NCBI GenBank assembly: GCA_965220465.1
Contig: CBDCPZ010000022.1
Location: forward strand, 62,001 to 126,000
Reading direction: 5' to 3'
DNA from: JAHDHW01 sp965220465
Lineage (GTDB): Bacteria; Bacteroidota; Bacteroidia; Chitinophagales; Saprospiraceae
Length of the DNA: 64,000 nucleotides
Part shown: piece by piece, positions 45,205 through 54,295 of the stretch
Position numbering within the stretch: position 1 is the stretch's first letter
How the letters are laid out: every line of letters starts with the position of its first letter
Notes under the pieces: model-generated
The model's database searches: none
The model's input: the letters and a program-made list of their open reading frames with translations, nothing else
What the model was told of the DNA's origin: nothing
Made by a program: the position numbers and the translations under genes

Positions 45205-45561
45205 TTATTGGTCTCTATTTTCATTAGCCTTATGCTGTGTTTTAGGTTTCCCCTTTTTTGGTTTTTCAATTTTTTGGCTAACGTATGGACGAGGCTCATT
45301 TTTATTCACTTTAACTTCTTCCGCCACTTTCTTTTCTTCTACAACTTGCTGCTGACTTTCAGCATCGGTCATTTTTTTTGCATCCTGTGTAACCGGCTTT
45401 ACCTCTTTTTTTACTTGTTTGATTTCTTTCTTTTCAGCTTTACTTGCTTTTTTAGCTTCCTTTTTAACTTCTTCTTTTGAGGGAGTTGTTTGAGCTGAAA
45501 CGATTTGAGGCATTATTGTTAAAACCATGAATGCCAGAACTAAGGTTAATATCTTTTTCAT
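45205..45561 (-). CDS. Exported Lys/Glu-rich low-complexity protein
   Basis: A 118-residue protein from ATG 45561; an in-frame ATG at 45585 adds eight residues before the signal. Signal peptide MKKILTLVLAFMVLTIMPQIVSA. The mature part is almost entirely Lys, Glu, Val, Ala and Gln in a disordered-looking repeated pattern (EEVKKEAKKASKAEKKEIKQVKKEVKPV). No family is recognised. The composition suggests an intrinsically unfolded, highly charged periplasmic or surface-exposed protein. The bidirectional terminator lies just after its end. Confidence 0.65.
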   Translation of the reverse strand: MKKILTLVLAFMVLTIMPQIVSAQTTPSKEEVKKEAKKASKAEKKEIKQVKKEVKPVTQDAKKMTDAESQQQVVEEKKVAEEVKVNKNEPRPYVSQKIEKPKKGKPKTQHKANENRDQ

Positions 45562-45641
45562 TTTTTGTTTTTTTATTATAATCAATAAAATTTTAAACTA
45601 ATTACAAAACATCAATATCGTATAAAAATAATAGGAATTGT

Positions 45642-46136
45642 TCAATTTAACGCATTTTGCAATTCACTTTGCTCACTTGTTGACAATTGGTAATCTTCGA
45701 TAATTTTATCCACTGAAGGACGAATCAATATAAAAGAAGCAATTCCAACAACGAAGAGAACCAGGTAAATATAATTTCTTTCAATAAAAAAATAGAATAT
45801 TAAAGCAACTAAATTGGAACCTTCAATCAAACCCGCCCTGGTAATAAAACTTGTGCGATAGTGCTCTAGTTTTTCTTCAAGGGCACTATTTAGTTGGCGG
45901 CCACTTTCTTTTCTTTGATTATAAATAAAAAAGGACATTCCAATGGACATCAAGCAAAAGATCGAAACAGCAAGAGGCAGCCAGTTGCCACCAATAGCAC
46001 CATCTGAAGATTGTGAAGAATTATCTTCTATCAAGAGAAAAAGTAGCGGAGCTGCTACAAGCTGACCTGCAATAAGCGCGAAGTAGAGTAGACCCAGCTG
46101 TTTTATTTGCTCCTGAATACTCAATGCTTTTTGCAT
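45642..46136 (-). CDS. Small multi-pass membrane protein of unknown function
   Basis: A 164-residue protein with four hydrophobic segments at about 15-40, 48-70, 98-120 and 122-142 (QLGLLYFALIAGQLVAAPLLFLLI, PLAVSIFCLMSIGMSFFIY, NLVALIFYFFIE, YLVLFVVGIASFILI), and a charged tail (VDKIIEDYQLSTSEQSELQNAL). No family was recognised, although proteins of this size and layout recur in Bacteroidota. It follows the POT transporters in the same direction but lies beyond the terminator at 46154-46190. Confidence 0.65.
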   Translation of the reverse strand: MQKALSIQEQIKQLGLLYFALIAGQLVAAPLLFLLIEDNSSQSSDGAIGGNWLPLAVSIFCLMSIGMSFFIYNQRKESGRQLNSALEEKLEHYRTSFITRAGLIEGSNLVALIFYFFIERNYIYLVLFVVGIASFILIRPSVDKIIEDYQLSTSEQSELQNALN

Positions 46137-46153
46137 AATTTATTATCTAAAAC

Positions 46154-46190
46154 AAACCCTCAATTCTTCCTAGTAAACAATTGAGGGTTT
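46154..46190 (-). terminator. Terminator after the POT transporter gene
   Basis: Perfect 12-bp stem AAACCCTCAATT / AATTGAGGGTTT around a 13-base loop. On the minus strand it is followed by GTTTTAG. It ends the transcript of the gene ending at 46211. Confidence 0.85.
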
Positions 46191-46210
46191 TTAAAATATT
46201 AAAATATTTT

Positions 46211-47947
46211 TTATCGAACGCCGTGCATTAATTTTTTGATTACTGGATAAAGTAGAATCGAAAGAATACCCAAGGCAAATGAAACTCCTGTAAGTATCCA
46301 GAAGAAATAGCTCAATCCATGTTCCTGAGCAATTCCCTCAGAAGCTTCTCCAAACATTCCCGCTAATTTCATCCCTATGGCAACCGCAAGGTACCAGATA
46401 CCAAACATAAAGGCAATCATTCTCCCAGGCACCAATTTACTTACATACGAAAGAGCCACAGGTGACACACATAATTCTCCAAGCGTATGAAAGAGGTAAA
46501 CCAAAATTAACCAAATCATGCTCACCGCAGCTGTTTCTGCCCCTGGTGCGATATTTCTGGCACCAAAAGCAACACATGCCATTCCTAATCCTAATAAAAA
46601 CATACCTATCGCATACTTTGTATTTGCATTTGGGTTGTACTTGCTTTCCCACCATTTGGAAAATAGAGGCGCAAAAGTAATAATGAAAAGTGAGTTCAAA
46701 ACACCAAACCATGAAGCAGGTACTTCCGTAGCATCTTTTAGGAATTCTGTATAAAGCATCCAAATGGCTATACACCATATAATGACAAAACTGGTAGCCA
46801 GAAAAATATTGGAAAGGCTATATTTTCCAAAGGTTTGTTTAAACAAAAGATATAGTACCCATGTAATTATTCCCAAGGGAATTACTGTCATGAGTGAATT
46901 GACAATTTTAAAAGTTAATCCTGCATTACCAACTAAAACTCTTTCCGTATAATCTCTGGCAAATATCGTAAGTGAACCTGGTGCTTGTTCGAAAATTGCC
47001 CAGAAAAAGATTGTAATAAAGGCAAAGAAAGTCACGGCCATCATTTTCTCTCTTGTGATCTTAGAATATTGCGTAAGCCTGTAAATGAGTAAGAATAGGA
47101 ATATTGCAAATGCGGTTAGTATCGTAACTGTTGATCCACTTACCCCTCCTAATTCAAATGCTAAAAAATTGGTTGCGCCTTCAGAAATCTTGGACACAGG
47201 ATCATTAATAATCCATACTAAACCCATTAGAAAAGAAGCTCCTGCCAATACCATTTGCCACGGAGTAAAAGGATTTCTTTTGTCATCATCATCTTCTACC
47301 ACTGCTTCCTCAGAATCTTTTTTAGGCTTTAAACCAACATCACCAAAAATATTTTGTGCAAACCAGAATTGAAGTAAACCAAACAACATAAATATACCAG
47401 CAAGTCCGAAACCAAAAGACCATCCTACTTTCTCTCCCAAATATCCACATAACAAAATCCCAAGGAATGCCCCTGCATTTACACCCATGTAAAAAATGGT
47501 ATATGCACCGTCCTTTTTCTCTGGATGCTCTTTGTACATTTCGGAAATAATCGAAGTCATATTAGGCTTGAAAAATCCACTCCCAAAAACAAGGAACGTC
47601 AACCCTGCATAGATGAAGAATGGTGTCTCAAGCGCCATACATGCATGACCTATCGTCATCAATAATGCACCAACCGCTACAGCATATCTATATCCTATGA
47701 TCTTATCGGCAAAATATCCTCCAAGCAAAGTTGAAAGATACACTAATGAAACATAGGTGCCAAAAATAGCCAGGGCATGTTCCCTGGGCCATCCCCATCC
47801 ACCACCTATCAAAGCAGTGGTAAAAAATAAAACCAATAATGATCTCATCCCATAATAGGAAAACCGCTCCCACATTTCTGTAAAAAAGAGCACAAATAAT
47901 CCCGATGGGTGTCCTAATACTTTACTTTTAAAAAAATCTTCACTCAT
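46211..47947 (-). CDS. POT-family proton-dependent oligopeptide transporter
   Basis: A 578-residue MFS transporter with 12 or more membrane segments. The proton-coupling motif ExxER is present (FFTEMWERFSYYG), as are the PTR2 signature region FGSGFFKPNMTSIISEMY and FYMGVNAGAFLGILLCGYLG. The hydrophilic loop between segments (KPKKDSEEAVVEDDDDKRNP) is acidic. POT transporters import di- and tripeptides with protons. It is the second of two tandem paralogues, 38 bases after its neighbour, so the pair is probably one operon. Confidence 0.93.
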   Translation of the reverse strand: MSEDFFKSKVLGHPSGLFVLFFTEMWERFSYYGMRSLLVLFFTTALIGGGWGWPREHALAIFGTYVSLVYLSTLLGGYFADKIIGYRYAVAVGALLMTIGHACMALETPFFIYAGLTFLVFGSGFFKPNMTSIISEMYKEHPEKKDGAYTIFYMGVNAGAFLGILLCGYLGEKVGWSFGFGLAGIFMLFGLLQFWFAQNIFGDVGLKPKKDSEEAVVEDDDDKRNPFTPWQMVLAGASFLMGLVWIINDPVSKISEGATNFLAFELGGVSGSTVTILTAFAIFLFLLIYRLTQYSKITREKMMAVTFFAFITIFFWAIFEQAPGSLTIFARDYTERVLVGNAGLTFKIVNSLMTVIPLGIITWVLYLLFKQTFGKYSLSNIFLATSFVIIWCIAIWMLYTEFLKDATEVPASWFGVLNSLFIITFAPLFSKWWESKYNPNANTKYAIGMFLLGLGMACVAFGARNIAPGAETAAVSMIWLILVYLFHTLGELCVSPVALSYVSKLVPGRMIAFMFGIWYLAVAIGMKLAGMFGEASEGIAQEHGLSYFFWILTGVSFALGILSILLYPVIKKLMHGVR

Positions 47948-47984
47948 GAATATTAAGTTTTAATTTATAGTTTTTCGTTTTGTT

Positions 47985-49523
47985 CTATTTTACACCGTGC
48001 ATAAGTCTTTTAATCAAAGGTGAAATAACCAATAAAAACACACCAACGACTAAGCCGACGATGAATAATTTATAAAATAATGCTATATACCCATCGGTTG
48101 CTGCTATAACATCTGTAACCTCTCCTCCAACGGTCTCAATCTTGGCTAAATTAGCTAATAATGCTGAAACATATTCGGCTCCTGCCGTGGCCAAAAACCA
48201 AACGCCCATCATAAATCCTACAATTCTTCCTGGCGACAATTTAGTAACTGATGATAACCCAACTGGTGACAAGCACAATTCTCCAAAAGTGTGAAATAAA
48301 TAGGCTAGTACCAACCAAATAGCACCTACTTTTCCAGCTTCTGCAATACTTCCACCCGCTACCAAAGCTCCAAATCCAACCGCAACCAATATTATTCCCA
48401 TAGCAAATTTTATTGCCGTATTGGGCTGTAAATTATTTTTATCAAGTTTTACCCATAGCCAAGCAAACATCGGGGCAAATATTATTATAAATAAAGCATT
48501 TAGGCTTAAAAAGGATCCTGCAGGAACTGTAAATCCTAATATATGTCTGTCAATTGATCGTTCAGCAAATAAATTAAGGGAGGTATAAGCTTGCTCAAAA
48601 AGCGCCCAGAAAACAACTGAAAATATGATTAATATGGTAAGGGCGATTAACCGTTCTCGTTCTATTTTCCCTAATTGTGTTAATTGGTAAATAATAAATA
48701 TTAGGGCAATTATGCTCGCCGAAACTAATAATCCTTCAACCATTGTGTGATTCTGGATGATTGTCCAGATAATGGATAAACTGAGGATTGAAACGATATA
48801 AATGAGCCACTCCCTGGTAATTAATCCAAACACTTTTTCCTGAAGATATGCAGGATCTTTAGGATCTGCCTTTCCACTAAAATACTTGCTTCCATATAAA
48901 AAAGTAGCCAAACCAGCTAACATCCCAATCCCTGCTGCACCAAAACCATAACTCCACCCATAAGTTTCTCCAAGCCAGCTACACAAAATGGTTGCTAAAA
49001 AGGAACCTAAGTTGATCCCCATGTAAAAGATTGTAAATCCTGCATCTCGCCGTTCATCATTTTGTTCGTACAATTCACCTACTATTGAAGAGATATTGGC
49101 CTTCAAAAAACCAACACCTAATACGATCAGCGAAAGCGAAAAAAAGAAAACTCCCAAAGCAAACTCATCTCTTTGAATCGTTCCACTGGCCATTTCTGTT
49201 GCAGCATTCCCTTCAAACGCCATCCCTAGATGACCTAAGACAAGTAAAACACCTCCAAATATTACTGCTTTTTTAAACCCTAAATATTTATCGGCGATAT
49301 AACCACCAATCACAGGCATCGCATATACCATGGCAGCATAACTTCCAACAATCAAATTTCCCGCTTCATCTGTAAATAAATGATATCTAACCAGATAAAA
49401 TATTAACAAGGCTTTCATTCCATAAAAAGAAAACCGCTCCCACATTTCCGTAAAGAAAAGAACAAACAACCCAATCGGATGACCTAATAACTGAGGTTGA
49501 TTTGCAATTGGCTTATTATCCAT
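47985..49523 (-). CDS. POT-family proton-dependent oligopeptide transporter (paralogue)
   Basis: A 512-residue protein of the same family. It has the ExxER motif FFTEMWERFSFYG, the signature FLKANISSIVGELYEQ and FYMGINLGSFLATILCSWLGE. It shares the overall plan of the 578-residue neighbour but is shorter in the cytoplasmic loops and clearly diverged, so an ancient tandem duplication is likely. Different peptide specificity is plausible but unproven. It is the first gene of the pair, with a divergent membrane gene upstream and repeated motifs in the intergenic region. Confidence 0.93.
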   Translation of the reverse strand: MDNKPIANQPQLLGHPIGLFVLFFTEMWERFSFYGMKALLIFYLVRYHLFTDEAGNLIVGSYAAMVYAMPVIGGYIADKYLGFKKAVIFGGVLLVLGHLGMAFEGNAATEMASGTIQRDEFALGVFFFSLSLIVLGVGFLKANISSIVGELYEQNDERRDAGFTIFYMGINLGSFLATILCSWLGETYGWSYGFGAAGIGMLAGLATFLYGSKYFSGKADPKDPAYLQEKVFGLITREWLIYIVSILSLSIIWTIIQNHTMVEGLLVSASIIALIFIIYQLTQLGKIERERLIALTILIIFSVVFWALFEQAYTSLNLFAERSIDRHILGFTVPAGSFLSLNALFIIIFAPMFAWLWVKLDKNNLQPNTAIKFAMGIILVAVGFGALVAGGSIAEAGKVGAIWLVLAYLFHTFGELCLSPVGLSSVTKLSPGRIVGFMMGVWFLATAGAEYVSALLANLAKIETVGGEVTDVIAATDGYIALFYKLFIVGLVVGVFLLVISPLIKRLMHGVK

Positions 49524-49620
49524 AAAAAATCTGATTTGTATTTAAAAGAGCACTAAAAATAGATTTTTTAGCGTAAACTTTAGTTAAAATGATATATTTT
49601 ATTTCAGCAAATAGGAAGGA

Positions 49621-49636
49621 AAAGTTCGGAAAAGCA
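49621..49636. repeat. Direct repeat copy 1 (AAAAGTTCGGAAAAGC)
   Basis: Sixteen bases that recur exactly at 49758-49773. It lies between the two divergent genes at 49523 (minus) and 49790 (plus). Confidence 0.6.
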
Positions 49637-49753
49637 AAACGAAATTCTGCATTTCCCTTAAATAAGCAGATAATTCTTAATTTTCGAGTGTTTTTTACAA
49701 AAAAAATAAAATATTTAGCTTTACACTAATCCGAATTCGTGGCATTAAATGAC

Positions 49754-49773
49754 TCGGAAAAGTTCGGAAAAGC
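49754..49773. repeat. Direct repeat copy 2, with tandem 10-base unit TCGGAAAAG(T/C)
   Basis: TCGGAAAAGT-TCGGAAAAGC: two near-identical 10-base units in tandem, the second half matching the 16-base copy at 49621. It ends 16 bases before the start codon at 49790 and may be an operator or an upstream control site. Confidence 0.55.
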
Positions 49774-49789
49774 TTTTATTTTCCTATTT

Positions 49790-50986
49790 ATGAAAAAAGA
49801 TACCTTATCTAATGAGCTTGATTTGCTGTGCAAGACTTTGTGCAAAAAGGTGCTGGGTGTTGAAAACTACCAAAACTTATCCAGCCATAATCTCAACGAA
49901 ATTGGAAATTTTTTAATCCGTTACAACCAAGAATTTTCATCTTCGAAAGAGAGTTTAAATAAGAGCCTCCAAAACTGGTTTCAGGGAAAAAACACACCTT
50001 CGGCTACTAATTTAGAAGAAATCGCGAAAAGCTTGGATTACAAAAATTATGGCGATTTCGTTTTTCAAAACAAACGAAAAATAAAAACAATCCGCTGGCG
50101 ACAATCCATTTTTAACAACCCTTTTCAAAGAGTGCTTTTGCTCTGTGGAATTATGCTGCTATTGGCTTTGTTCTTTCCGATAATTTCTGGAATTGGTTTC
50201 GAAACTAACACCACTGAATACATCGAAGTAGGAGATAAACTTTTAGCTTCTATTATTCAGGCTGTAGTTGTTTTGATTTTTTATATTGTTACTCGATTTT
50301 CCAATTTCGGTGGAAGGGATGTTATTCAGCAATCATCTGTTGATCGTCTTGATGAGGTAAATAGTTCATTGAATCAGTTTTTTAGAGGTTGGAAATATCT
50401 TTGGCTAAGCTTTGCAATCCTTTACACCTGGTTTTGCATTTTGTATGGAACAGGTTTGTACTCCAATGCTTATGCTCAATCGTTTTCCGACATACTCACT
50501 ATTTTAAGTTCGTTGAGTTTGGCTTATTTGTTTTCTGTCATGGATGTGGAAAGTATTCCTAGGGCAAAATCATCTAAAAAGATCTCAGGATTTTACACTT
50601 ATCTCAACATTTTTACGATTGGTCTGAGCACAAGTTCACTGATCTCAATTATAGATCGCTATTATCTTTTGGGTTTTATGGATGGTATTGGCACTTATGT
50701 TTTGGGATACGCCAACGTTATTGTGATGCTTTATTTTTTTGGGAGATTAGAAAGTCATTATCTGAATGTCAATCGTTTTGTACTTTTACCCCTTTACACT
50801 TATGCTATTATTCAAATTGCTTATGTACTTTTTTTCGAGACAAAAAGCGGGGAACAATCTTATGAAGCATACATCATTGGAGCTGTACTTATATTGAAAG
50901 GATTTTTATATTTTTTAATTAGAGATTGGATAAAGGATGGCAAGCTGGAAAATTATTTTTTAAAACAACACGAACGATTGTCTTGA
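49790..50986 (+). CDS. Polytopic membrane protein with possible DNA-binding N-terminus
   Basis: A 398-residue protein from ATG 49790, chosen over an alternative start at 49739 because the latter extends into the repeat-bearing upstream region. Residues 1-95 are soluble and helical; KSLQNWFQGKNTPSATNLEEIAKSLDYKNYGDF has the spacing of an Xre-type helix-turn-helix. Residues about 110-390 hold about eight hydrophobic segments (RVLLLCGIMLLLALFFPII, LLASIIQAVVVLIFYIV, YLWLSFAILYTWFCILYG, VIVMLYFFGRL and others). A membrane-anchored regulator is possible. The gene is divergent from the POT pair. Family not recognised. Confidence 0.6.
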   Translation: MKKDTLSNELDLLCKTLCKKVLGVENYQNLSSHNLNEIGNFLIRYNQEFSSSKESLNKSLQNWFQGKNTPSATNLEEIAKSLDYKNYGDFVFQNKRKIKTIRWRQSIFNNPFQRVLLLCGIMLLLALFFPIISGIGFETNTTEYIEVGDKLLASIIQAVVVLIFYIVTRFSNFGGRDVIQQSSVDRLDEVNSSLNQFFRGWKYLWLSFAILYTWFCILYGTGLYSNAYAQSFSDILTILSSLSLAYLFSVMDVESIPRAKSSKKISGFYTYLNIFTIGLSTSSLISIIDRYYLLGFMDGIGTYVLGYANVIVMLYFFGRLESHYLNVNRFVLLPLYTYAIIQIAYVLFFETKSGEQSYEAYIIGAVLILKGFLYFLIRDWIKDGKLENYFLKQHERLS

Positions 50987-51002
50987 TATTTTGAACGACT
51001 AA

Positions 51003-51611
51003 TTAGTTTTGCAAGGAATCCATTTCGATGAATCCTCTTGGTTTGAATTTCAGTTGCCATCCGGCGCCTTCAACCATAAACCTTATTAAGTCCAGCATAT
51101 TATTACTTTGCTCCTCAGCAGCCAAAAACAAATCACTGCTGATAGCCGTTTGACGGATTTTTTCTTTTGCATTTTTGTTAAGCATGGTATAATCCTTTTC
51201 GGAAAAAGTATTGAAAGTGCCCTCCGTGATATCGTAATAATCCAGATCGTGGTCAATTGAAATAATAGATGGATCGGGCAAATCGCTAATAATCAATAGT
51301 TTTTGCTCCGGAATTGCTTCAATTTTCATTTTTGTCAAATCATATCCTACAGATACTTTAGCTTTTACCCTAATCAAAGCTTTTTTTCGAAAAGGGCTGA
51401 TATCATAACTCCAGTAATCTTTGTAATCGTAAACTTCAGAAAAATAACCTTCTACAGTTACCAGTTTGGCGACTGTTTTAATTTTCTCCATCAAAACCTG
51501 GGATTGTTCTTCAACAGTTACTTCTCCAATGGTATAATAATAACTCGTTGCAAAAAAAACAGCCAAAGCTATCACTAACATGATCACACCGGTGATTATT
51601 TTTCTTCGCAT
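51003..51611 (-). CDS. DUF4230-domain membrane-anchored protein
   Basis: A 202-residue protein with one N-terminal membrane anchor (KIITGVIMLVIALAVFFATSYYY) and a periplasmic DUF4230-type domain: VEEQSQVLMEKIKTVAKLVTVEGYFSEVYDYKDYW, followed by FRKKALIRVKAKVSVGYDLTKM. The family is widespread in bacteria and of unknown function. It converges on the gene at 49790, 16 bases from its stop. A terminator lies just upstream of its start, belonging to the next gene. Confidence 0.85.
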   Translation of the reverse strand: MRRKIITGVIMLVIALAVFFATSYYYTIGEVTVEEQSQVLMEKIKTVAKLVTVEGYFSEVYDYKDYWSYDISPFRKKALIRVKAKVSVGYDLTKMKIEAIPEQKLLIISDLPDPSIISIDHDLDYYDITEGTFNTFSEKDYTMLNKNAKEKIRQTAISSDLFLAAEEQSNNMLDLIRFMVEGAGWQLKFKPRGFIEMDSLQN

Positions 51612-51636
51612 CTTAAGATTTTATTACAAAAATAAC

Positions 51637-51668
51637 AAAAGCTGTAAGAATAATTTCCTACAGCTTTT
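51637..51668 (-). terminator. Terminator after the DUF3108 gene
   Basis: Stem AAAAGCTGTA / TACAGCTTTT with a 12-base loop; on the minus strand followed by GTTATTTTTG. It lies between the DUF3108 stop (51703) and the next start (51611). Confidence 0.8.
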
Positions 51669-51702
51669 CCCTAAAGTATTTTATGTAAAAGTGTGAATTC
51701 TA

Positions 51703-52581
51703 TTATTTGACCTTCGAAGTCATTTCGTATTTGAGGCCTTTATATTCTTTAAGAACCGCTTTTACTGAACCCACAGAAACGGGAGATTCGATCAACAAAG
51801 GAATTCGGTTTCCGTCGTCAGACACCCAGATATTCATTTCAGCATCTGACTTAAAGACCTCTCCTTCAATAACTTCCGGGCTAAATTTTATAGTTTTAAA
51901 TTTACCTAAACCCTTTATTTTTTTCGATTCTTCTTTTCCTTTATATTTTACATTTAAAGGCCAAACCTCTTTGTCCATAAATATTTTAACCGGAAATTCC
52001 TGGCCCTCATTATATCGTTCAAAATCCAAATTACGGGTATAATAAACAACTGAAAGCACATCATGCATACAACCATCCAGATTATATTCCTGTTTGGTTG
52101 TTTCATATTTTGTTTTTCCTCTTTCAGATATGACTTTATTTTTTGAATGGTCAAAATCTACTTTGTCGTACAATCGATATCCTCCTTCATGTACATCACG
52201 AATAGAGGTATGCGGCAATAAAGTTTCTTTATCCAAATAAGATTCGTAATTATCTCTTACTTTGAAAAGCCATTCGTATGTTTTATAGGTTCTTCCTTCT
52301 GCAGAAATATGGTATTTATTGTCTTTTTCTGATACATTAAAAACGACTTCTCCCGCTGCTAACCAAACAAAGTTCCAATTATAATACAACTTATAGGTGA
52401 TTTGCTCCCCAGCCTGAAAAGTTTTGTTTTTAATAAAACATTGCTGTTGATCTGACTGATCAATAGCTTCGATCGTAGTATTATTGTTTTCTTTTGGCGC
52501 TTGATAGGGCATATCAAATGCCATCAAAAAAAATATTAGCACCATACTAAAAACACTTCCGTTAATTTTTCTTTTTGTCAT
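51703..52581 (-). CDS. DUF3108-domain exported protein
   Basis: A 292-residue protein with an N-terminal signal (NGSVFSMVLIFFLMAFDMPY) and a DUF3108-type body: FQAGEQITYKLYYNWNFVWLAAGEVVF near residue 55, FKVRDNYESYLDKETLLPHT, and EMNIWVSDDGNRIPLLIESPVSVGSVKAVL near the end. The family is predicted to be a periplasmic beta-structured protein without known activity. The gene overlaps the upstream flippase-like gene by 20 bases, suggesting translational coupling. Confidence 0.85.
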   Translation of the reverse strand: MTKRKINGSVFSMVLIFFLMAFDMPYQAPKENNNTTIEAIDQSDQQQCFIKNKTFQAGEQITYKLYYNWNFVWLAAGEVVFNVSEKDNKYHISAEGRTYKTYEWLFKVRDNYESYLDKETLLPHTSIRDVHEGGYRLYDKVDFDHSKNKVISERGKTKYETTKQEYNLDGCMHDVLSVVYYTRNLDFERYNEGQEFPVKIFMDKEVWPLNVKYKGKEESKKIKGLGKFKTIKFSPEVIEGEVFKSDAEMNIWVSDDGNRIPLLIESPVSVGSVKAVLKEYKGLKYEMTSKVK

Positions 52582-53563
52582 AACCTAACGATTTTAAAAC
52601 ATTGATATTTGCTATGAATACCGCTCCTAATAACGCCGGAATTATTAAATTTAGTATCCATAAAACAAACGATGCAGCTAGTATACTTAGTTCATTTGAG
52701 CTGAACTGACCCCAAACCAAAATGGCTATTTCACTCCTGACAATCAATCCCAATAAGGGTGGCAACGGAATACTGGTTTGCAATATGTAAATTGTTGCAA
52801 TCCCTGAAAGACCATCAATTAAAGTTACGTTAATGTCAAAAAAATGAAGCAATAAGAGGTATTGAACGGTATAAACTGTGTATCGCAAAAAAGCAAATCC
52901 AAGTGCCTTGCTTAGCGTTTTGGAGTTATAATTTTTTAAGACTGCTACATGTTTAAAAAATCGCTTTAATTTATAAATATGAGGTATTTTTTTGAAAACC
53001 GGAATCACCAATTCGATATTGTAAAAACCAAAGAACATCAAACTAATTAAAGAAATCATAATGAATAAAACGCCTCGTAAAAGGTGGGTTTCCACTTCAA
53101 AAAAATAACCGACAAAATACCCAAATCCCAACATTCCCATGGAAAGGATAACTAACAATTGGCTAAAACTACCCACCAAAGTTGCAATTACAGTTTTCCA
53201 ATTGTTTTCAGGTTTCACGAATAAAACCCTTCCCCCATACTCCCCAACCCTATTTGGCGTAAAAATACTTAGCGTTACCCCTGCTATTATCGCTGCCAAT
53301 GATTTTCTGAAGCTTAGTTGTTCAATCCTTTCAAGCAAAACACGCCATTTTAAGGTTTCAGAAATCCAGTTTACCGGCATCAAAAGTATGGCAAATATTA
53401 ACCACAGGATATTTTGGTTCTTTAAATTTTCTATAAACAAGGTCCAAATTTCATTTATATCTTGTTTTCCAAAAACATTTTTATAGATAACCCAGGCCAA
53501 TAAGGCAACAATGGTGAGCTTAATGAGTAAATTAATTGTCTTGTTTTTTAAAAGAATATTCAA
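52562..53563 (-). CDS. UPF0104 / lysylphosphatidylglycerol-synthase-type flippase-like membrane protein
   Basis: A 333-residue integral membrane protein that begins with a TTG codon, since a stop lies just upstream and no ATG is available before conserved sequence. About eight membrane segments are visible (LLIKLTIVALLAWVIYKNVF, ILWLIFAILLMPVNWISETLKW, VIATLVGSFSQLLVILSMGMLGFGYFVGYF). The motif IAGVTLSIFTPNRVGEYGGRVLF is typical of UPF0104/AglD-type proteins, thought to move lipids or lipid-linked intermediates. It overlaps the DUF3108 gene by 20 bases. Confidence 0.85.
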   Translation of the reverse strand: MNILLKNKTINLLIKLTIVALLAWVIYKNVFGKQDINEIWTLFIENLKNQNILWLIFAILLMPVNWISETLKWRVLLERIEQLSFRKSLAAIIAGVTLSIFTPNRVGEYGGRVLFVKPENNWKTVIATLVGSFSQLLVILSMGMLGFGYFVGYFFEVETHLLRGVLFIMISLISLMFFGFYNIELVIPVFKKIPHIYKLKRFFKHVAVLKNYNSKTLSKALGFAFLRYTVYTVQYLLLLHFFDINVTLIDGLSGIATIYILQTSIPLPPLLGLIVRSEIAILVWGQFSSNELSILAASFVLWILNLIIPALLGAVFIANINVLKSLGYDKKKN

Positions 53564-53737
53564 ATTTTACCCTTTGGGATGCTTTTTAACTAAAGTTCCT
53601 AAAAGTAATATTATTCATGTGAATTTAGAATTGATAAGCTGCTTTAAAATGTTTTGACTTTATGTTTATGTTTTAAAACCAATTATTTTAAAAATATTTG
53701 TTTTAATCGTTCAAAGCCTTTACCTTGCTCTCCAATC

Positions 53738-54295
53738 ATGACAAGTAAAAAATATCGAATATTAGGAATTGATCCCGGAACAAATGTATTGGGCTACTCA
53801 ATTATTCAAGCTAGCAACAACAAACTTGTTTTGATCGAATTTGGTGTTGTTACTATGAAGCACCTACCATCCCAACAGCTGAAATTGAAAAGAATATTTG
53901 AAAGGCTTCAGGAATTGATCGCTCTGCACGGTCCTTCACAAGTTGCCATTGAAGCACCTTTTTATGGCAAAAATGTTCAATCAATGCTGAAACTCGGAAG
54001 GGCGCAAGGAGTGGCAATTGCAGCTGCAATAACCAAGGGCATTGAGGTCACAGAATATTCTCCAAAAAAGATCAAACAATCCGTTACGGGCAATGGCAAT
54101 GCATCTAAAGAGCAAGTCGCTGCTATGCTTTGCAATATACTTCATGAAAAATTTGATGATAAATTACTCGATGCAACGGATGCTTTAGCTACCGCAGTTT
54201 GTCATTATTTTCAGTCATCAAGTTTGCTTTCAGGAAAAAAGAAGTATAATGATTGGTCAAATTATGCCAAAGATAACCCGGGAAGGGTTTCATAA
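53738..54295 (+). CDS. ruvC: Crossover junction endodeoxyribonuclease RuvC
   Basis: A 185-residue Holliday junction resolvase. The ATG at 53738 gives the natural start MTSKKYRILGIDPGTNVLGYS; an upstream frame extension to 53654 is not conserved-looking. Catalytic acidic residues are seen: Asp in GIDPG, Glu in VAIEAPFYGKNVQS, and the Asp pair in LLDATDALATAVCHY. It cuts Holliday junctions and works with RuvAB (ruvA is at 34.7 kb). Its last 6 bases overlap the 3' end of the convergent HIT gene. Length is typical (about 170-190). Confidence 0.96.
   Translation: MTSKKYRILGIDPGTNVLGYSIIQASNNKLVLIEFGVVTMKHLPSQQLKLKRIFERLQELIALHGPSQVAIEAPFYGKNVQSMLKLGRAQGVAIAAAITKGIEVTEYSPKKIKQSVTGNGNASKEQVAAMLCNILHEKFDDKLLDATDALATAVCHYFQSSSLLSGKKKYNDWSNYAKDNPGRVS

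Noticed and set aside
53654..53737. An N-terminal extension of RuvC
   Set aside because: The upstream residues are Cys/Asn-rich and non-conserved in appearance; the RuvC fold begins at GIDPG shortly after ATG 53738.
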